A DNA stretch of 58,587 nt from an uncultured Bacteroidota bacterium (GCA_903929195.1 CAIYTT010000175.1:1-58587), one strand, 5' to 3'; counted from the first letter of the stretch, positions 26,504-36,570 are shown. The notes: generated by a model not told the origin, from the sequence alone. A program made the numbers and translations.

Positions 26504-27709
26504 CTATAATTGTTTCATAAACGCACTTACACTTTCCATAACATGATTTAGTTGCAAGTCGTTTAAACCATGATGACATGCAAGCAAAATTCCGCCTCTC
26601 ATAACTTTATCTGCTTCAGGATACCCTGTTGCAGCTGCTTTATGAATTACATTTTTAAAACCGGGCTGACGCAATATATTACCTGTAAATACAGTACGCG
26701 TCATAATATTTCTCTTCTCCAAAAATATTTGTAAGTCCCTGCGTATAAAAGGTGCAGAGGGACGAACGGTTGCTGCAAATGCTAACCATGCAGTTCTTGA
26801 ATTAGGCAATTGTTTTGGTAAAACAAAAAACTCTTCATATTGTGCAAAGAACGCTCTCATTTTAGTATAATTAGCGGTCCTTGTATCAATATTTTGTGCC
26901 AATTTATTTAATTGTATTGTACCGAATGCGGCACCTAATTCAGAAGGTTCTAAATTATATCCGGGTTCTTCAAATACAAATTTTGCATCATAAGGTATGC
27001 CATCAACTTCTACATTAAAACGGTTCTCTATTTTCTCAGACTCAACAAATAAAGAAGAACTTCTGCCCCAACTACGCAACAAACGACCTCTATTATAATG
27101 GTCGGTATTATTAACACACAACATACCGCCATTGCCTGCACAATTTATAATATGCGACCCGTAAAAGCTGGTAGTACTCATATCAGTAAACCTTCCAGAT
27201 GACGCATTATCAATTTCAGCACCTAATGTATCGGCAGAATCTTCTAAAACAAATAGATTATGTTTATCAGCTATTTCTCTTAGCATTCTCCAGTCAGGTA
27301 AATTGCCTAATAAGTTAGGAATAATCATAGCCTTCGTTTTAGGCGTAATCATTTCTTCTACCTTATTAGCATCTATGTTAAATGTACCTTCTTCAACATC
27401 AATAAAAGCAGGTATCCATCCTTTTTTTACAATAGGAGCCACAGTGGTAGAAAACGTAAGCGTAGGTGTTATAATTTCTGAACCCGGCTCATAATTCATA
27501 AGGTCGGCAGCAAGATAAAGAGCCGAAGAGCCACTGTTAACCATTATGCCATATTGTTTGTCATATAGCTTGGCTACTCTTTCTTCCATCTCCCGCACAT
27601 TTTTACCCATCTGTGTAGATGTTCGTAATACCTTTACCACAGCTTCTATTTCTTCTTCACCATGTACTGTTTTGCCATAAGGCACATGTATATATTCTGT
27701 TTGCAGCAT
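26504..27709 (-). CDS. PLP-dependent sugar 3-dehydratase, ColD/RfbH-like DegT-family enzyme
   Basis: A 401-residue DegT-family protein whose PLP Lys is replaced by His186 in TTSFYGSHIINCAGNGG (codon at 27152-27154). That replacement is the hallmark of the 3-dehydratases E1/RfbH and ColD, which remove the C3 hydroxyl of 4-keto-6-deoxy sugars. The text around it (PNLLGNLPDWRMLREIAD, EDSADTLGAEI, FTGNILRQPGF) also matches RfbH. The Cys cluster that carries the [2Fe-2S] centre in E1 is absent (the region reads RSWGRSSSLF), so a ColD-like, Fe-S-free mechanism is likelier. Product: a 3,6-dideoxyhexose intermediate. Partner genes are not nearby. Confidence 0.85.
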   Translation of the reverse strand: MLQTEYIHVPYGKTVHGEEEIEAVVKVLRTSTQMGKNVREMEERVAKLYDKQYGIMVNSGSSALYLAADLMNYEPGSEIITPTLTFSTTVAPIVKKGWIPAFIDVEEGTFNIDANKVEEMITPKTKAMIIPNLLGNLPDWRMLREIADKHNLFVLEDSADTLGAEIDNASSGRFTDMSTTSFYGSHIINCAGNGGMLCVNNTDHYNRGRLLRSWGRSSSLFVESEKIENRFNVEVDGIPYDAKFVFEEPGYNLEPSELGAAFGTIQLNKLAQNIDTRTANYTKMRAFFAQYEEFFVLPKQLPNSRTAWLAFAATVRPSAPFIRRDLQIFLEKRNIMTRTVFTGNILRQPGFKNVIHKAAATGYPEADKVMRGGILLACHHGLNDLQLNHVMESVSAFMKQL

Positions 27710-27812
27710 ATTAAAAGATTAGCTGACAAAAGTAATATTATATTGCAAATTATAGAGTTAAAAAAAAGCATTTCGGTATCTATTTTATAAATAATATAGA
27801 TACATTTTACCA

Positions 27813-28268
27813 CTATACATCGGCAGTTGCCGTTAATTTTGTTGTACTTCTATAAGTATAAGAATTATATATGTGCCTTCTGGCAAATCTACCTGGAGAT
27901 TCAGCATTAATAAATTTAACATATACCGGTTTCGGAACACCTAAATATTCGTACGTATTGCCATCTACAAAATTAATAGTAAGCACCTGCGATTTATAAT
28001 TATAGTCTGTAATGCCCGATGTACCGGTTGTTTTATTATAATCGGCAAGAGTTTGTAGTTTTGTTTCCGGGGCTATGCTTACTAAAAAATGATAGGCTTC
28101 AATTATTTGTTTGCATTTTATTTCTGCTTCGTGTTTTTGTTCTTCATTATCAGCAAATTTATCGGGATGCCAGTTTTTCATCAAGTTTCTATAAATCGTT
28201 TTCATCTCTTGTAAACCGGTATTTTCTTGTACTCCCAATAACCTTCTGTAGTCAGTAATTTTTTTCAT
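27813..28268 (-). CDS. J-domain protein with C-terminal KTSC domain
   Basis: A 151-residue fusion. Residues about 4-66 form a J-domain (YRRLLGV...NWHPDKF with the HPD tripeptide that stimulates DnaK). Residues about 85-145 form a KTSC domain (KSQVLTINFVDGNTYEYLGVP ... AESPGRFARRHI), a small module of unclear function seen in phage and RNA-associated proteins. It lacks the DnaJ Gly/Phe and zinc regions, so it is an adaptor-type co-chaperone, not DnaJ itself. Confidence 0.85.
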   Translation of the reverse strand: MKKITDYRRLLGVQENTGLQEMKTIYRNLMKNWHPDKFADNEEQKHEAEIKCKQIIEAYHFLVSIAPETKLQTLADYNKTTGTSGITDYNYKSQVLTINFVDGNTYEYLGVPKPVYVKFINAESPGRFARRHIYNSYTYRSTTKLTATADV

Positions 28269-28583
28269 TTTTAAACTTTACGTATCTTTTGGGCGAAAGT
28301 AAGCTAATTTTGTTGTATAAACATAAGTGTAAAGCCTTATTTGATGCGTTTAAAGTTAAGTTTTAATGAATATTTTGTATAAGAGCATTATCGCAATAAA
28401 AATTTATAATGCAAATCCTTGAGTTTATAATCATTTACACAAACAAAAGAAAATATAATAACATAAAATACAATAAAACATTTTAGATTAAATACTTGAA
28501 TAACACTACACGAAACCAAAATTGTTTTTGTAATTTTGTATATATGCTTTAGATTAGTATCTTGGCACTTTAAATAGAAGTTG
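28269..28583. other. Non-coding interval
   Basis: 315 bp between divergent genes. The only signal I see is a plus-strand TAATTTTG box at 28531-28538, suitable as a -7 element for the downstream lipoprotein, with no matching -33. Confidence 0.4.
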
Positions 28584-29306
28584 ATGAAAAAATTTGTAAT
28601 TATTATATCTATATTTTTTATTGGAATTGGTGTTTTTTCTAATTCCTGCAATAAGCATGATAATCAATTAAGGCTCGATTTTGCAATAGATACGATACAA
28701 ACTATTTATGTACCTAACCACGGTAGTTATCATAAATTTTTAAAAGCCTCTTTTTTAAGCGGTAGCCCTACAGAAAACATTACACTACAGTTTTCTAATA
28801 TGCCTTCAAAAGTAACTGTATCGCCAAGTACTTACTCTGCTGTACCTACCTATACTGCCGATTTTCTATTTAGTGGCGGTAATCAGGCTATCGGTATCTA
28901 TCCAATAATCATTACAGCAACATCACCATCAGTTGGTACTAAAAACTATCCGGTTAATATAGTTGTTACTCAAAACAATTGTGCATTAGTATTAGCAGGT
29001 ACTTATTTCGAAAAAAACACCTGTACTTCAGGCAATAATTATACTAATAGTGCTACAGTAACTGCTACCGGTAATTATTCTATTAATATAAATAATTTTG
29101 GCGGTTACGGCTTATCAACAAATACAAGTGTGAATGTAAATTGCAATGTTGATTCCTTATATATACCAACCCAAAACATTGGCAATGGTATCACCATGAC
29201 AGGTTCCGGAATCTTTTCTGCCAATCAATTAATTATTACTTATTCAGCTCAAAATGTACCGGCAGGTTTCCCTGAAAATTGTACGGATACCTTGACTATA
29301 CAATAG
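28584..29306 (+). CDS. Uncharacterised secreted lipoprotein
   Basis: A 240-residue protein with a signal peptide and a lipobox-like Cys (VFSNSCNKHD). The rest is Ser/Thr/Asn-rich beta-sandwich-like sequence with two cysteine pairs. ATG at 28584 is used; the TTG just before it is in frame. No family recognised; outer-membrane, surface-exposed location inferred. Confidence 0.75.
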   Translation: MKKFVIIISIFFIGIGVFSNSCNKHDNQLRLDFAIDTIQTIYVPNHGSYHKFLKASFLSGSPTENITLQFSNMPSKVTVSPSTYSAVPTYTADFLFSGGNQAIGIYPIIITATSPSVGTKNYPVNIVVTQNNCALVLAGTYFEKNTCTSGNNYTNSATVTATGNYSININNFGGYGLSTNTSVNVNCNVDSLYIPTQNIGNGITMTGSGIFSANQLIITYSAQNVPAGFPENCTDTLTIQ

Positions 29307-29314
29307 TAATATAT

Positions 29315-29348
29315 ATTCAGTCTCCATAAAATTAATCCCGTTGGGATT
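29315..29348. repeat. Copy of a dispersed repeat head with palindrome
   Basis: attcagtctccataaaatta followed by the palindrome aatcccgttgggatt (29334-29348). The first 26 bases match the repeat at 44839 at about 23 positions. Confidence 0.6.
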
Positions 29349-29396
29349 CTGAAAGAGAATATTTTAAATTTTGAACAATCTGAATAGATTCATTTA

Positions 29397-30731
29397 TTAT
29401 ATATCCTTATCTTTTCCTTTTAAAAGTTGAATAATACCTTCTTTTTGTAAAATTCTATAACCTATTCTATCGTTAGATATACCTTTTTGTATTTTATAAG
29501 TAAACCGGTAACTATCATCTTCATTTAGTAAAGTAGTAAAATAAGAAAACTGTATTGATTCATTATCAATAAATTGTTGTGCAACCTCATACAAATGTGT
29601 AGAAAGTATCATTAAATGGTCGGGGTGGTATAATAGCCCCTCAATTACCACTTTTGTGCATTCATAAGCATCATGTACGTTTGTGCCCTTAAACAATTCG
29701 TCCATTAATACCAGATGTGGCTCATGCTGTAAAAGTTTTTTTGCTGTCTGTTTCATTCGCTGTACTTCAGCAAAAAAATAGCTTTCTCCTTTCAGGATAT
29801 TATCTTGTATATGCATATTGGTAATAATACCTTGTAAGAAACTAATTTTTAATTTTTTTGCAGCTACACCCATACCTATATGTGCCATAAATGCAGCTAC
29901 ACCCAGCGAACGCATAAATGTTGTTTTACCAGACATATTAGCACCTGTGAGTACTAAAAATTTACAATTGTCATTAAAAGATAATTGGTAACCAATTGGC
30001 TTAGGCAGTAAAGGGTGCGTTAAGTCTTCTGTTTGAAAACAAACAGGGAAAGCAGGTCTAATATCCGGAAATTCCCAATTATACTCTTTTGTTGCCCTTG
30101 CCATTGCCTGTAAGGCATCCAGTTTTGAATATATATTTATTAAACGAATAAACATATTTTTCATTTCTCTACGCGCCTTATAGTTTAAGGTAGCTAATTC
30201 GGCATATCCGGTATTATTGCTTACATTTATTATAGGTTCTGCTAAATGATGTTTTAATTCTTCTTTAAGTATCAATAAATCTTTTTGAAGCAATATGGGT
30301 ATTTCAGACATATTTAATATGTTTGTTAGTTCCCTACACCCTTTTAAAAAATCTGATAAATGTGAAAGCGTGAATCGAATTAAAAAATATTCGTCTTTAT
30401 TAAATAATTTTTGAAAATAACTGTTAAAAAGCAATGTAAATCCGTGTGGAGGTGCTGAAATAGAATCTGCTGATTCAAAAAATTTCTCAAGCATTACAAT
30501 CGTTCCGTTCAGAATTATTTTTGGCCATAAATCTAAGTTTTGATGCCAAAATTTTATAATATCCTGATTCTGAATTAATTGATTATAATCATTCGGTGGA
30601 TTCTGCAAATGTTTACGCAGCATTTCTCTGCCTACTTGCGTGCTTGTTTTGTCTATTAAGGTAAACACACTTTCACTACCATCAGCAGTAAATATGGATA
30701 GGTCATTGAGTGTTATAATATCGTTTTGCAT
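29397..30731 (-). CDS. Short MutS-family DNA mismatch-repair-like ATPase
   Basis: A 444-residue protein with a MutS core/lever region and the C-terminal ATPase: Walker A TGANMSGKTTFMRSL (about 268-282), Walker B LVLMDELFKGTN and LSTHL. The mismatch-recognition (N-terminal) and connector domains of MutS1 (about 850 residues) are missing, and there is no Smr domain as in MutS2. The frame is intact and starts cleanly, so it is a short subfamily and not a fragment. Its DNA substrate is unknown; it is unlikely to be the main mismatch-repair protein. Confidence 0.82.
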   Translation of the reverse strand: MQNDIITLNDLSIFTADGSESVFTLIDKTSTQVGREMLRKHLQNPPNDYNQLIQNQDIIKFWHQNLDLWPKIILNGTIVMLEKFFESADSISAPPHGFTLLFNSYFQKLFNKDEYFLIRFTLSHLSDFLKGCRELTNILNMSEIPILLQKDLLILKEELKHHLAEPIINVSNNTGYAELATLNYKARREMKNMFIRLINIYSKLDALQAMARATKEYNWEFPDIRPAFPVCFQTEDLTHPLLPKPIGYQLSFNDNCKFLVLTGANMSGKTTFMRSLGVAAFMAHIGMGVAAKKLKISFLQGIITNMHIQDNILKGESYFFAEVQRMKQTAKKLLQHEPHLVLMDELFKGTNVHDAYECTKVVIEGLLYHPDHLMILSTHLYEVAQQFIDNESIQFSYFTTLLNEDDSYRFTYKIQKGISNDRIGYRILQKEGIIQLLKGKDKDI

Positions 30732-30815
30732 CTATAATAATGTGCAAAGTAAGAGATAGAAATGAATTAATTTGTTATAAATTAGATTCAATAGGTTATA
30801 CTACTATTTCTATAT

Positions 30816-31649
30816 TTATATAATAAAGCCGGGCAGGCTTATTTCACTTATCAACCAGCAATCGTCGTCATTTTTTAATGTAAAATTTCCCTTACCCAAA
30901 AATTGCATCGTTTCATGTCCTTCTGTAATACCTGTATATTCAATATCATAATAAAGTTCGGCACTTGTATTATCCTCATTTATCAATATGGAACTAATCT
31001 CAAACAGAGTTAACGAAAACGATAAAAAAGCATCTCTGAAATATTCTATTTTTTTTATTGCTTTTTCTTCGCTAATAACTCCCGAATTGGTAGTAATTTC
31101 TTCATTTAGCTTTAAAGCACGAGGAATCCAGTCTGATTCTTTTTTAAGAATAGTATCTATAAATTCAGTACAAACATTTGTAATATCGTATTTATGGTTC
31201 GGGTGGTATTCTTCATAGGTAAAGCAATGCAATAAACCGTCTATTTGTATATCATTTGTTTCTTCCAAAAACAATTCCTCTGTAATAAATCTGTAAAGTT
31301 CTCTGTCATCAACATCGCAAATTGTATCTACAATTACAGAAGATTTTGTAAGTGTTTTTAGTATTGTCTTTAGTTCATTCTCAATTTCGTCATCACTAAT
31401 ATCATCTACTTTTTTATATTGTGGTTTGCCGGCTAATTCATAAATAGTAATTTTTTTTCTTTTAGAAAGCTGGTCTTCAAATTGTTGCATGTAATCTAAC
31501 CATTTGCTTTCTATTTCAGGTGGCAATTCATTGCCCGATGTATTAAGAAAATTTGCACCATGCTCTAAAGAAAGTTTTATTTTCTTTATTTCATTTTCCA
31601 TGCGCAAATCATCTAAACTATCTTCTGATTCTTCTGGAAATTCATTCAT
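30816..31649 (-). CDS. Uncharacterised acidic protein
   Basis: A 277-residue soluble, strongly acidic protein with no signal peptide or membrane segment. The first 30 residues are Glu/Asp-rich. I recognise no motif. It lies between the MutS-like and SUMF1-like genes on the same strand with gaps of about 50-85 bp. Confidence 0.7.
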   Translation of the reverse strand: MNEFPEESEDSLDDLRMENEIKKIKLSLEHGANFLNTSGNELPPEIESKWLDYMQQFEDQLSKRKKITIYELAGKPQYKKVDDISDDEIENELKTILKTLTKSSVIVDTICDVDDRELYRFITEELFLEETNDIQIDGLLHCFTYEEYHPNHKYDITNVCTEFIDTILKKESDWIPRALKLNEEITTNSGVISEEKAIKKIEYFRDAFLSFSLTLFEISSILINEDNTSAELYYDIEYTGITEGHETMQFLGKGNFTLKNDDDCWLISEISLPGFII

Positions 31650-31696
31650 AATATATTGAGAATAAAATTTTTACAAATCAAATATAGGTAAATAAT

Positions 31697-32767
31697 CTAT
31701 CTGGTATCTGCTTTCAATAGCCAACCTGATGTAATTTTGCCCCTTTCATTAATATATTCTACGTAAACAAAATCGCCTGAAACTTTGCATATTTTCACCT
31801 TCTGTTCTTTAATTAAAAAGTAACCGCTTCGTTTTGTTTTTATATCGGGCAAACTATAAAACGATGCTTTAGGTACATTAATTGTTACAATTCTTAGTGG
31901 TTTATTTATTGCTCGCTTTTTGGGTATAACTTTAAAGTTTTTAATAGACGTATCTATAATATATTTAATAGAATTTGAATTTGAATCTAAAAATGTTACT
32001 ACCGGCTTATTATTAATTATTGCTTTTTTGTAATTTGTTGCAAGCCTAAACCCACCGTAACTAAACAATTGATAGTAACTGATATGAGAACGCACTGTTG
32101 TTTTAAAACTGTTTTTTCCATATTGCCCGGCGCTACCCCCTCTTAATACAATTTCATCGCCGGTTAAAGGTCCAAAAGGGTTATCAACAGGACTTTTAGC
32201 ATAATAGTCTCTTTCAAAGTAGTCGTTGCACCATTCCCAAACATTTCCTGACATGTCGTATATACCTAATTCATTAGGTTTAAGACCACCTACCGGCTGG
32301 GTTTCTCTATTTGTATTATCACTTGTCCATGCTACACTATCAATATCATTACTACCACTAAATATATAATGTTTACTTTTAGTACCTCCTTTAGCTGCAA
32401 ATTCCCATTCGGCCTCTGTTGGCAACCTATATTGTACACCGGTTAATCTATTTAACTTATCAATAAAAAATTGAATGTCATAATATCTAATGTTTTCTAC
32501 CGGACAGTCTTCGCAATCATAATTTTGACTTGGGTTTTTGCCCATTATTGTTTTCCATTGCCTTTGCGTTATTTCATATTTGCCAATATAAAAATCAGAT
32601 ATTTTGACAGTATGCTCTGGTTTTTGATTATTATCATCATCTTTATCATTACTGCCCATACTAAATGTATCGCCTTGCACAAAAACCATTTCGGGAAGTA
32701 GGTTTTGCGCAAAGGAGATAATCGGACATAGCACTAAAAATAAAAAAGCCAGTCTTATTTTAAACAT
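31697..32767 (-). CDS. Formylglycine-generating-enzyme-like (SUMF1) secreted protein
   Basis: A 356-residue protein with signal peptide (MFKIRLAFLFLVLCPIISFA). The FGE/SUMF1 fold spans about residues 25-235: MVFVQGDTFSMGSND, EVTQ-like KYEITQRQW, YRLPTEAEWEFAAKGG, GNVWEWCNDYF and GGFRLA. The last 110 residues contain a probable SH3-like module. The Cys pair of true FGE is not evident, so it more likely resembles the gliding/secretion GldJ or PvdO-type relatives. Start at 32767 is chosen because it begins the signal peptide. Confidence 0.85.
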   Translation of the reverse strand: MFKIRLAFLFLVLCPIISFAQNLLPEMVFVQGDTFSMGSNDKDDDNNQKPEHTVKISDFYIGKYEITQRQWKTIMGKNPSQNYDCEDCPVENIRYYDIQFFIDKLNRLTGVQYRLPTEAEWEFAAKGGTKSKHYIFSGSNDIDSVAWTSDNTNRETQPVGGLKPNELGIYDMSGNVWEWCNDYFERDYYAKSPVDNPFGPLTGDEIVLRGGSAGQYGKNSFKTTVRSHISYYQLFSYGGFRLATNYKKAIINNKPVVTFLDSNSNSIKYIIDTSIKNFKVIPKKRAINKPLRIVTINVPKASFYSLPDIKTKRSGYFLIKEQKVKICKVSGDFVYVEYINERGKITSGWLLKADTR

Positions 32768-32972
32768 TATAGAATATTTTTTTCTATTATTTTGCAAACA
32801 CCTGGTAATTTCAGATTGCAAAGGTATTAATATTTTTTTATTTTACCCAAACTTCTTTACTGTATTGGTTTTGCAAAATTTTTACGATTTTATTTTTTTA
32901 TTTGTTGCTATTTGTAGAGAGTATTTTACAAAAATATTTGTAAAATGAAACTATTTGCAATACAAATTATAC

Positions 32973-33003
32973 TTGTAAATCACACTATGTTGTATTAACT
33001 TTG
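32973..33003 (+). promoter_or_regulatory. Promoter of the transposase remnant
   Basis: TTG (32973-32975), 20 bp, then a perfect TAACTTTG (32996-33003), five bases before the ATG at 33008. A textbook Bacteroidota promoter that has outlived its gene. Confidence 0.6.
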
Positions 33004-33007
33004 TTAC

Positions 33008-33637
33008 ATGGCAAAGGCACTAAATGTTATTATAAAAGAGAGTATAAAGGAGCTCAAAACAATTCAGAGGCAAAAGCCTTCGTATTACAACCGCATACAG
33101 ATGCAGCTTCTTATCAAGGATGAGGCTAATTCATTACTAAGGATGCACTTGCGCTGAAGCATTACAAGTAAGTACTCAATCTGTTCATATTTGGCGTACT
33201 AAATACAAAGAAGGAGGGATATATCGCTTACTTGAAGATAAGCGAGGAGGTAAACCGGAAAAAATTAATACAGAAATTCATAAGCAACTCAACGCACGTC
33301 TCAAAAGTAGTATGGAAGGATTTAAGCCCTTTGTTGAGATACAACATTGGCTAAAAGAGAATTTCGGAATGGAAATGAAATATCAGGCAGTTAATAAGTA
33401 TATAAAACGAAAATTTGGAGCTAGGTCTAATGTGGCCCGAAAGAGCCATATCAATAAAGATGATAACGCTGTGGTGTTATTTAAAAAAACTATTTGAGGA
33501 GCTAAAACATATTGAATTTAAATTAATGAATATTGATTATAAATCTGTCAACTTGTATTTTCAAGATGAAAGCAGATTGGGGTTGATGACTATTCTGCGT
33601 AGAATGATAACAGCTAAAAGTGTAAAGCCTATTGTTA
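33008..33637 (+). pseudogene. IS630-family transposase, frameshifted and truncated
   Basis: The reading frame starts at 33008 (MAKALNVIIKESIKELKTIQ) but stops at 33156-33158. In other frames it continues with the winged-helix region (EALQVSTQSVHIWRTKYKEG from about 33159), then KPFVEIQHWLKENFGMEMKY (about 33328), a further shift in an A-run near 33485, and the start of the DDE domain (LYFQDESRLGL, first catalytic Asp, about 33550-33590). It breaks off in the middle of SVKPIV, where the DDE domain should go on for about 130 residues. A dead element. Confidence 0.82.
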
Positions 33638-33715
33638 GAAAAAGAAATTGACCAACTCGTTTATCAATTATATGGTTTAACGGAAGAAGAAATTAAAGTT
33701 GTGGAGGAGTCTTAG
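33635..33715 (+). pseudogene. C-terminal tail of a type II (Eco57I-like) restriction-modification enzyme
   Basis: In the frame from 33635 the sequence reads LEKEIDQLVYQLYGLTEEE and then IKVVEES with a stop at 33713-33715. The IDxLVYxLYGLTEEEIKxVE ending is typical of the last residues of type IIG/Eco57I-like methyltransferase-endonucleases. Only about 26 residues remain, abutting the broken transposase, so the rest was lost in a deletion. Confidence 0.7.
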
Positions 33716-33729
33716 TACGAAAATGATAT

Positions 33730-33795
33730 AAAAACAGTGAAGGGGTAATATGATTTAAAATAAATTAAAATCATATTGCCCCTTCACTGTTTTTG
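33730..33795. terminator. Long bidirectional terminator hairpin
   Basis: Arms of about 25 bp (aaacagtgaaggggtaatat... and its complement) with one G-T mismatch and an AT loop, A-run on the left and T-run on the right. It lies downstream of clpC on the minus strand and of the dead region on the plus strand. Confidence 0.8.
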
Positions 33796-33831
33796 TTTAT
33801 ATAGTATAAAATCAACAAAGACTTGATACTC

Positions 33832-36381
33832 CTATTCTTCTTTTTTCTCAGCTTCTACAACCGGCAAGTCAATAGTAAATAGAATTCTCTTTTCTGTTTC
33901 GCTGTAATCTGCAGTTACTTTATCACCTGCTTTTATACGATGATTCAATATTTCTTCTGCTAATGGGTCTTCCAAATATTTTTGAATAGCACGATGCAAT
34001 GGGCGTGCTCCAAATTGTTGGTCGTAACCTTTTTCTGCAATAAATTTCTTAGCCTCTTCAGATAAGGTCATACTAAAACCAAGTGTATTCAAACGCTTCA
34101 TCACATCTTTCATAATTATATCTATAATCATGTTTATGTGCTTTTCTTCTAACGAATTGAATATTACCACATCGTCAATACGGTTTAAAAACTCAGGTGA
34201 GAAAGTGCGTCTTAATGCTTTTTCTATAACACCTCTGTTATTGTCTTCGCTGTTAGTAACCTTTGCCGATGTTGTAAAACCAACGCCTGCACCAAAGTCT
34301 TTCAACTGACGAACCCCTATATTAGAAGTCATGATAATAAGTGTATTTTTGAAATCCACTTTTCTGCCCAATCCATCTGTCAACTGCCCATCATCTAATA
34401 CCTGTAATAGAATATTGAAAATATCAGGGTGTGCTTTTTCAATTTCATCTAATAGAACCACCGAATAGGGTTTACGCCTTACTTTTTCAGTAAGTTGCCC
34501 GCCTTCTTCATAGCCAACATATCCCGGAGGCGCACCTATAAGGCGACTAAGCGAAAACTTCTCCATATATTCGCTCATATCCACACGTATCAGTGCATCA
34601 TCACTATCAAACATATAGCGAGCAAGGCAACGAGCCAATTCCGTTTTACCTACACCGGTAGGGCCTAAAAATATAAATGAACCAATTGGTTTGCGTGGGT
34701 CTTTTAGCCCAACACGATTACGCTGTATAGCTTTAACTATTTTACCGATAGCCTCATCTTGCCCTACAACTGTTGCTCTTAGGTCATCATCCATACGGCG
34801 AAGTTTAGAGCTTTCTGCTTCTACCATTCTCATTACAGGTATGCCTGTCATCATACAGATTACTTCTGCAATAGCTTCTTCATTTATTGGGTAGCGCTTA
34901 TGCTTAGATTCTTCTTCCCAGTCTGCTTTTGCTCTGTCAAGTTCTTCGCCAAGTCTTTTTTCTTTATCTCTTAAAGCTGCAGCTTCTTCAAAACGCTGAC
35001 TTTTAACTACCTTGTTTTTTTCTTGTTTTATTTCTTCAATTTTCTTCTCTAAATCTATAATATTTTGCGGCACATTAATGTTTTTCAAATGCACTCTTGC
35101 ACCGGCTTCGTCTAATACATCAATTGCTTTGTCGGGCAAAAGTCTGTCCGTCATGTAACGGTCGCTTAGTTTTACACATGCCTCAATAGATTCAGCATCA
35201 TAAATTACGTTATGGAAATCTTCGTATTTAGATTTTATGTTATTAAGAATAATTATTGTTTCTTCAACACTTGGTGGTTCTACTAATACTTTTTGGAAAC
35301 GGCGGTCTAATGCACCATCCTTTTCAATATACATTCTATATTCATCCAGTGTTGATGCGCCAATGCATTGCAGGTCGCCACGGGCTAATGCAGGCTTAAA
35401 AATATTTGAGGCATCTAAAGAACCGGAGGCACCACCTGCACCAACAATAGTATGTATTTCGTCAATAAACAAAATAACATCACGGTTTTTCTCTAACTCG
35501 TTCATTATTGCTTTCATTCGTTCCTCAAACTGACCACGATATTTAGTGCCGGCAACTAAAGCTGCCAAGTCTAAACTAATAACACGTTTATCAAATAGAA
35601 CACGAGAAACTTTTCTTTGCACAATTCGTAATGCCAAACCTTCAACTATTGCAGTTTTACCTACTCCTGGTTCGCCTATTAAAATAGGATTATTTTTCTT
35701 GCGGCGAGACAATATTTGAGATACTCTTTCTATTTCTTCATCTCTACCCACAATAGGGTCTAAAGTACCTAATTCTGCAAACTTTGTAATATCACGACCG
35801 AAGTTGTCTAATACCGGAGTTTTAGACTTTGTAGCTCCCGCTGCACCACCTGTTGGTTTACGTTGTTGAGAGAATTGTTTACGTTCGTCATCGTCATCAA
35901 ACTCCTCCGAACCCGGGTCGCCATAATCTCCCCTTGGCGAACCACCTTGCAAAATACTTAATTCACCTTTAAATTTTTCATAATCTACATCAAAGCGATT
36001 TAGAATTTGTGTAGCAGGATTTTCTTTGTTTTTTAATATAGACAGCATTAAGTGTTCTGTTTCTACAGTTGCACTTTTTAGCGATTTAGCTTCAAGCACT
36101 GTAATACGAATCACCTTTTCTGCTTGTTTAGTAAGCGGTAAGCTGTTAATATTAGCAAGCGGTTTGCTGCTTTTGTCTTTTATTGCCAGTTCTAGGTCTT
36201 TTCGTAGTTCAAAAAGATCTACACGCATACTTTGTAATACCCGTAAAGCTATGCCGTCTCCTTCGCGAATAAGACCCAATAATAAATGTTCTGTACCTAT
36301 AAAATCATTACCTAACCTTAAAGCCTCCTCCCGACTATAAGAAATGATTTCTTTTACTTTTGGTGAGAAATTAGAATCCAT
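33832..36381 (-). CDS. clpC: ATP-dependent Clp protease ATP-binding subunit ClpC
   Basis: An 849-residue Hsp100 unfoldase. Two Clp_N repeats come first (residues about 1-145), then AAA-1 with Walker [16 protein letters not shown] and Walker [17 protein letters not shown]. The UVR motif is near 430-450 ([19 protein letters not shown]). AAA-2 has [15 protein letters not shown] and [14 protein letters not shown]. It feeds substrates to ClpP. The UVR between the ATPases separates it from ClpA and ClpB. A GGACTT stretch precedes the ATG. Confidence 0.95.
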   Translation of the reverse strand: MDSNFSPKVKEIISYSREEALRLGNDFIGTEHLLLGLIREGDGIALRVLQSMRVDLFELRKDLELAIKDKSSKPLANINSLPLTKQAEKVIRITVLEAKSLKSATVETEHLMLSILKNKENPATQILNRFDVDYEKFKGELSILQGGSPRGDYGDPGSEEFDDDDERKQFSQQRKPTGGAAGATKSKTPVLDNFGRDITKFAELGTLDPIVGRDEEIERVSQILSRRKKNNPILIGEPGVGKTAIVEGLALRIVQRKVSRVLFDKRVISLDLAALVAGTKYRGQFEERMKAIMNELEKNRDVILFIDEIHTIVGAGGASGSLDASNIFKPALARGDLQCIGASTLDEYRMYIEKDGALDRRFQKVLVEPPSVEETIIILNNIKSKYEDFHNVIYDAESIEACVKLSDRYMTDRLLPDKAIDVLDEAGARVHLKNINVPQNIIDLEKKIEEIKQEKNKVVKSQRFEEAAALRDKEKRLGEELDRAKADWEEESKHKRYPINEEAIAEVICMMTGIPVMRMVEAESSKLRRMDDDLRATVVGQDEAIGKIVKAIQRNRVGLKDPRKPIGSFIFLGPTGVGKTELARCLARYMFDSDDALIRVDMSEYMEKFSLSRLIGAPPGYVGYEEGGQLTEKVRRKPYSVVLLDEIEKAHPDIFNILLQVLDDGQLTDGLGRKVDFKNTLIIMTSNIGVRQLKDFGAGVGFTTSAKVTNSEDNNRGVIEKALRRTFSPEFLNRIDDVVIFNSLEEKHINMIIDIIMKDVMKRLNTLGFSMTLSEEAKKFIAEKGYDQQFGARPLHRAIQKYLEDPLAEEILNHRIKAGDKVTADYSETEKRILFTIDLPVVEAEKKEE

Positions 36382-36570
36382 GAATAAGTCCTTTTTTTAA
36401 ATGATAAAGATAATGATTGAAAAACAAATAATCTATTTGCAATAATTATACGAATATAGTTATTTTTAGGTTTTGGAAAAAATTACTCTAATTTTTTTAG
36501 AAATTTACATCCGAAAATGGTTTGATAACTTTTTTATAACCCAATAATTAATTTATAAATACTGCTAAAC

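Noticed and set aside
28388-28651. 87-residue minus-strand open frame
   Set aside because: It overlaps the start of the lipoprotein gene in antisense and has an AT-driven composition.
29397-30731. MutS gene as a truncated pseudogene
   Set aside because: Start, stop and all ATPase motifs are intact and no missing domain is coded upstream.
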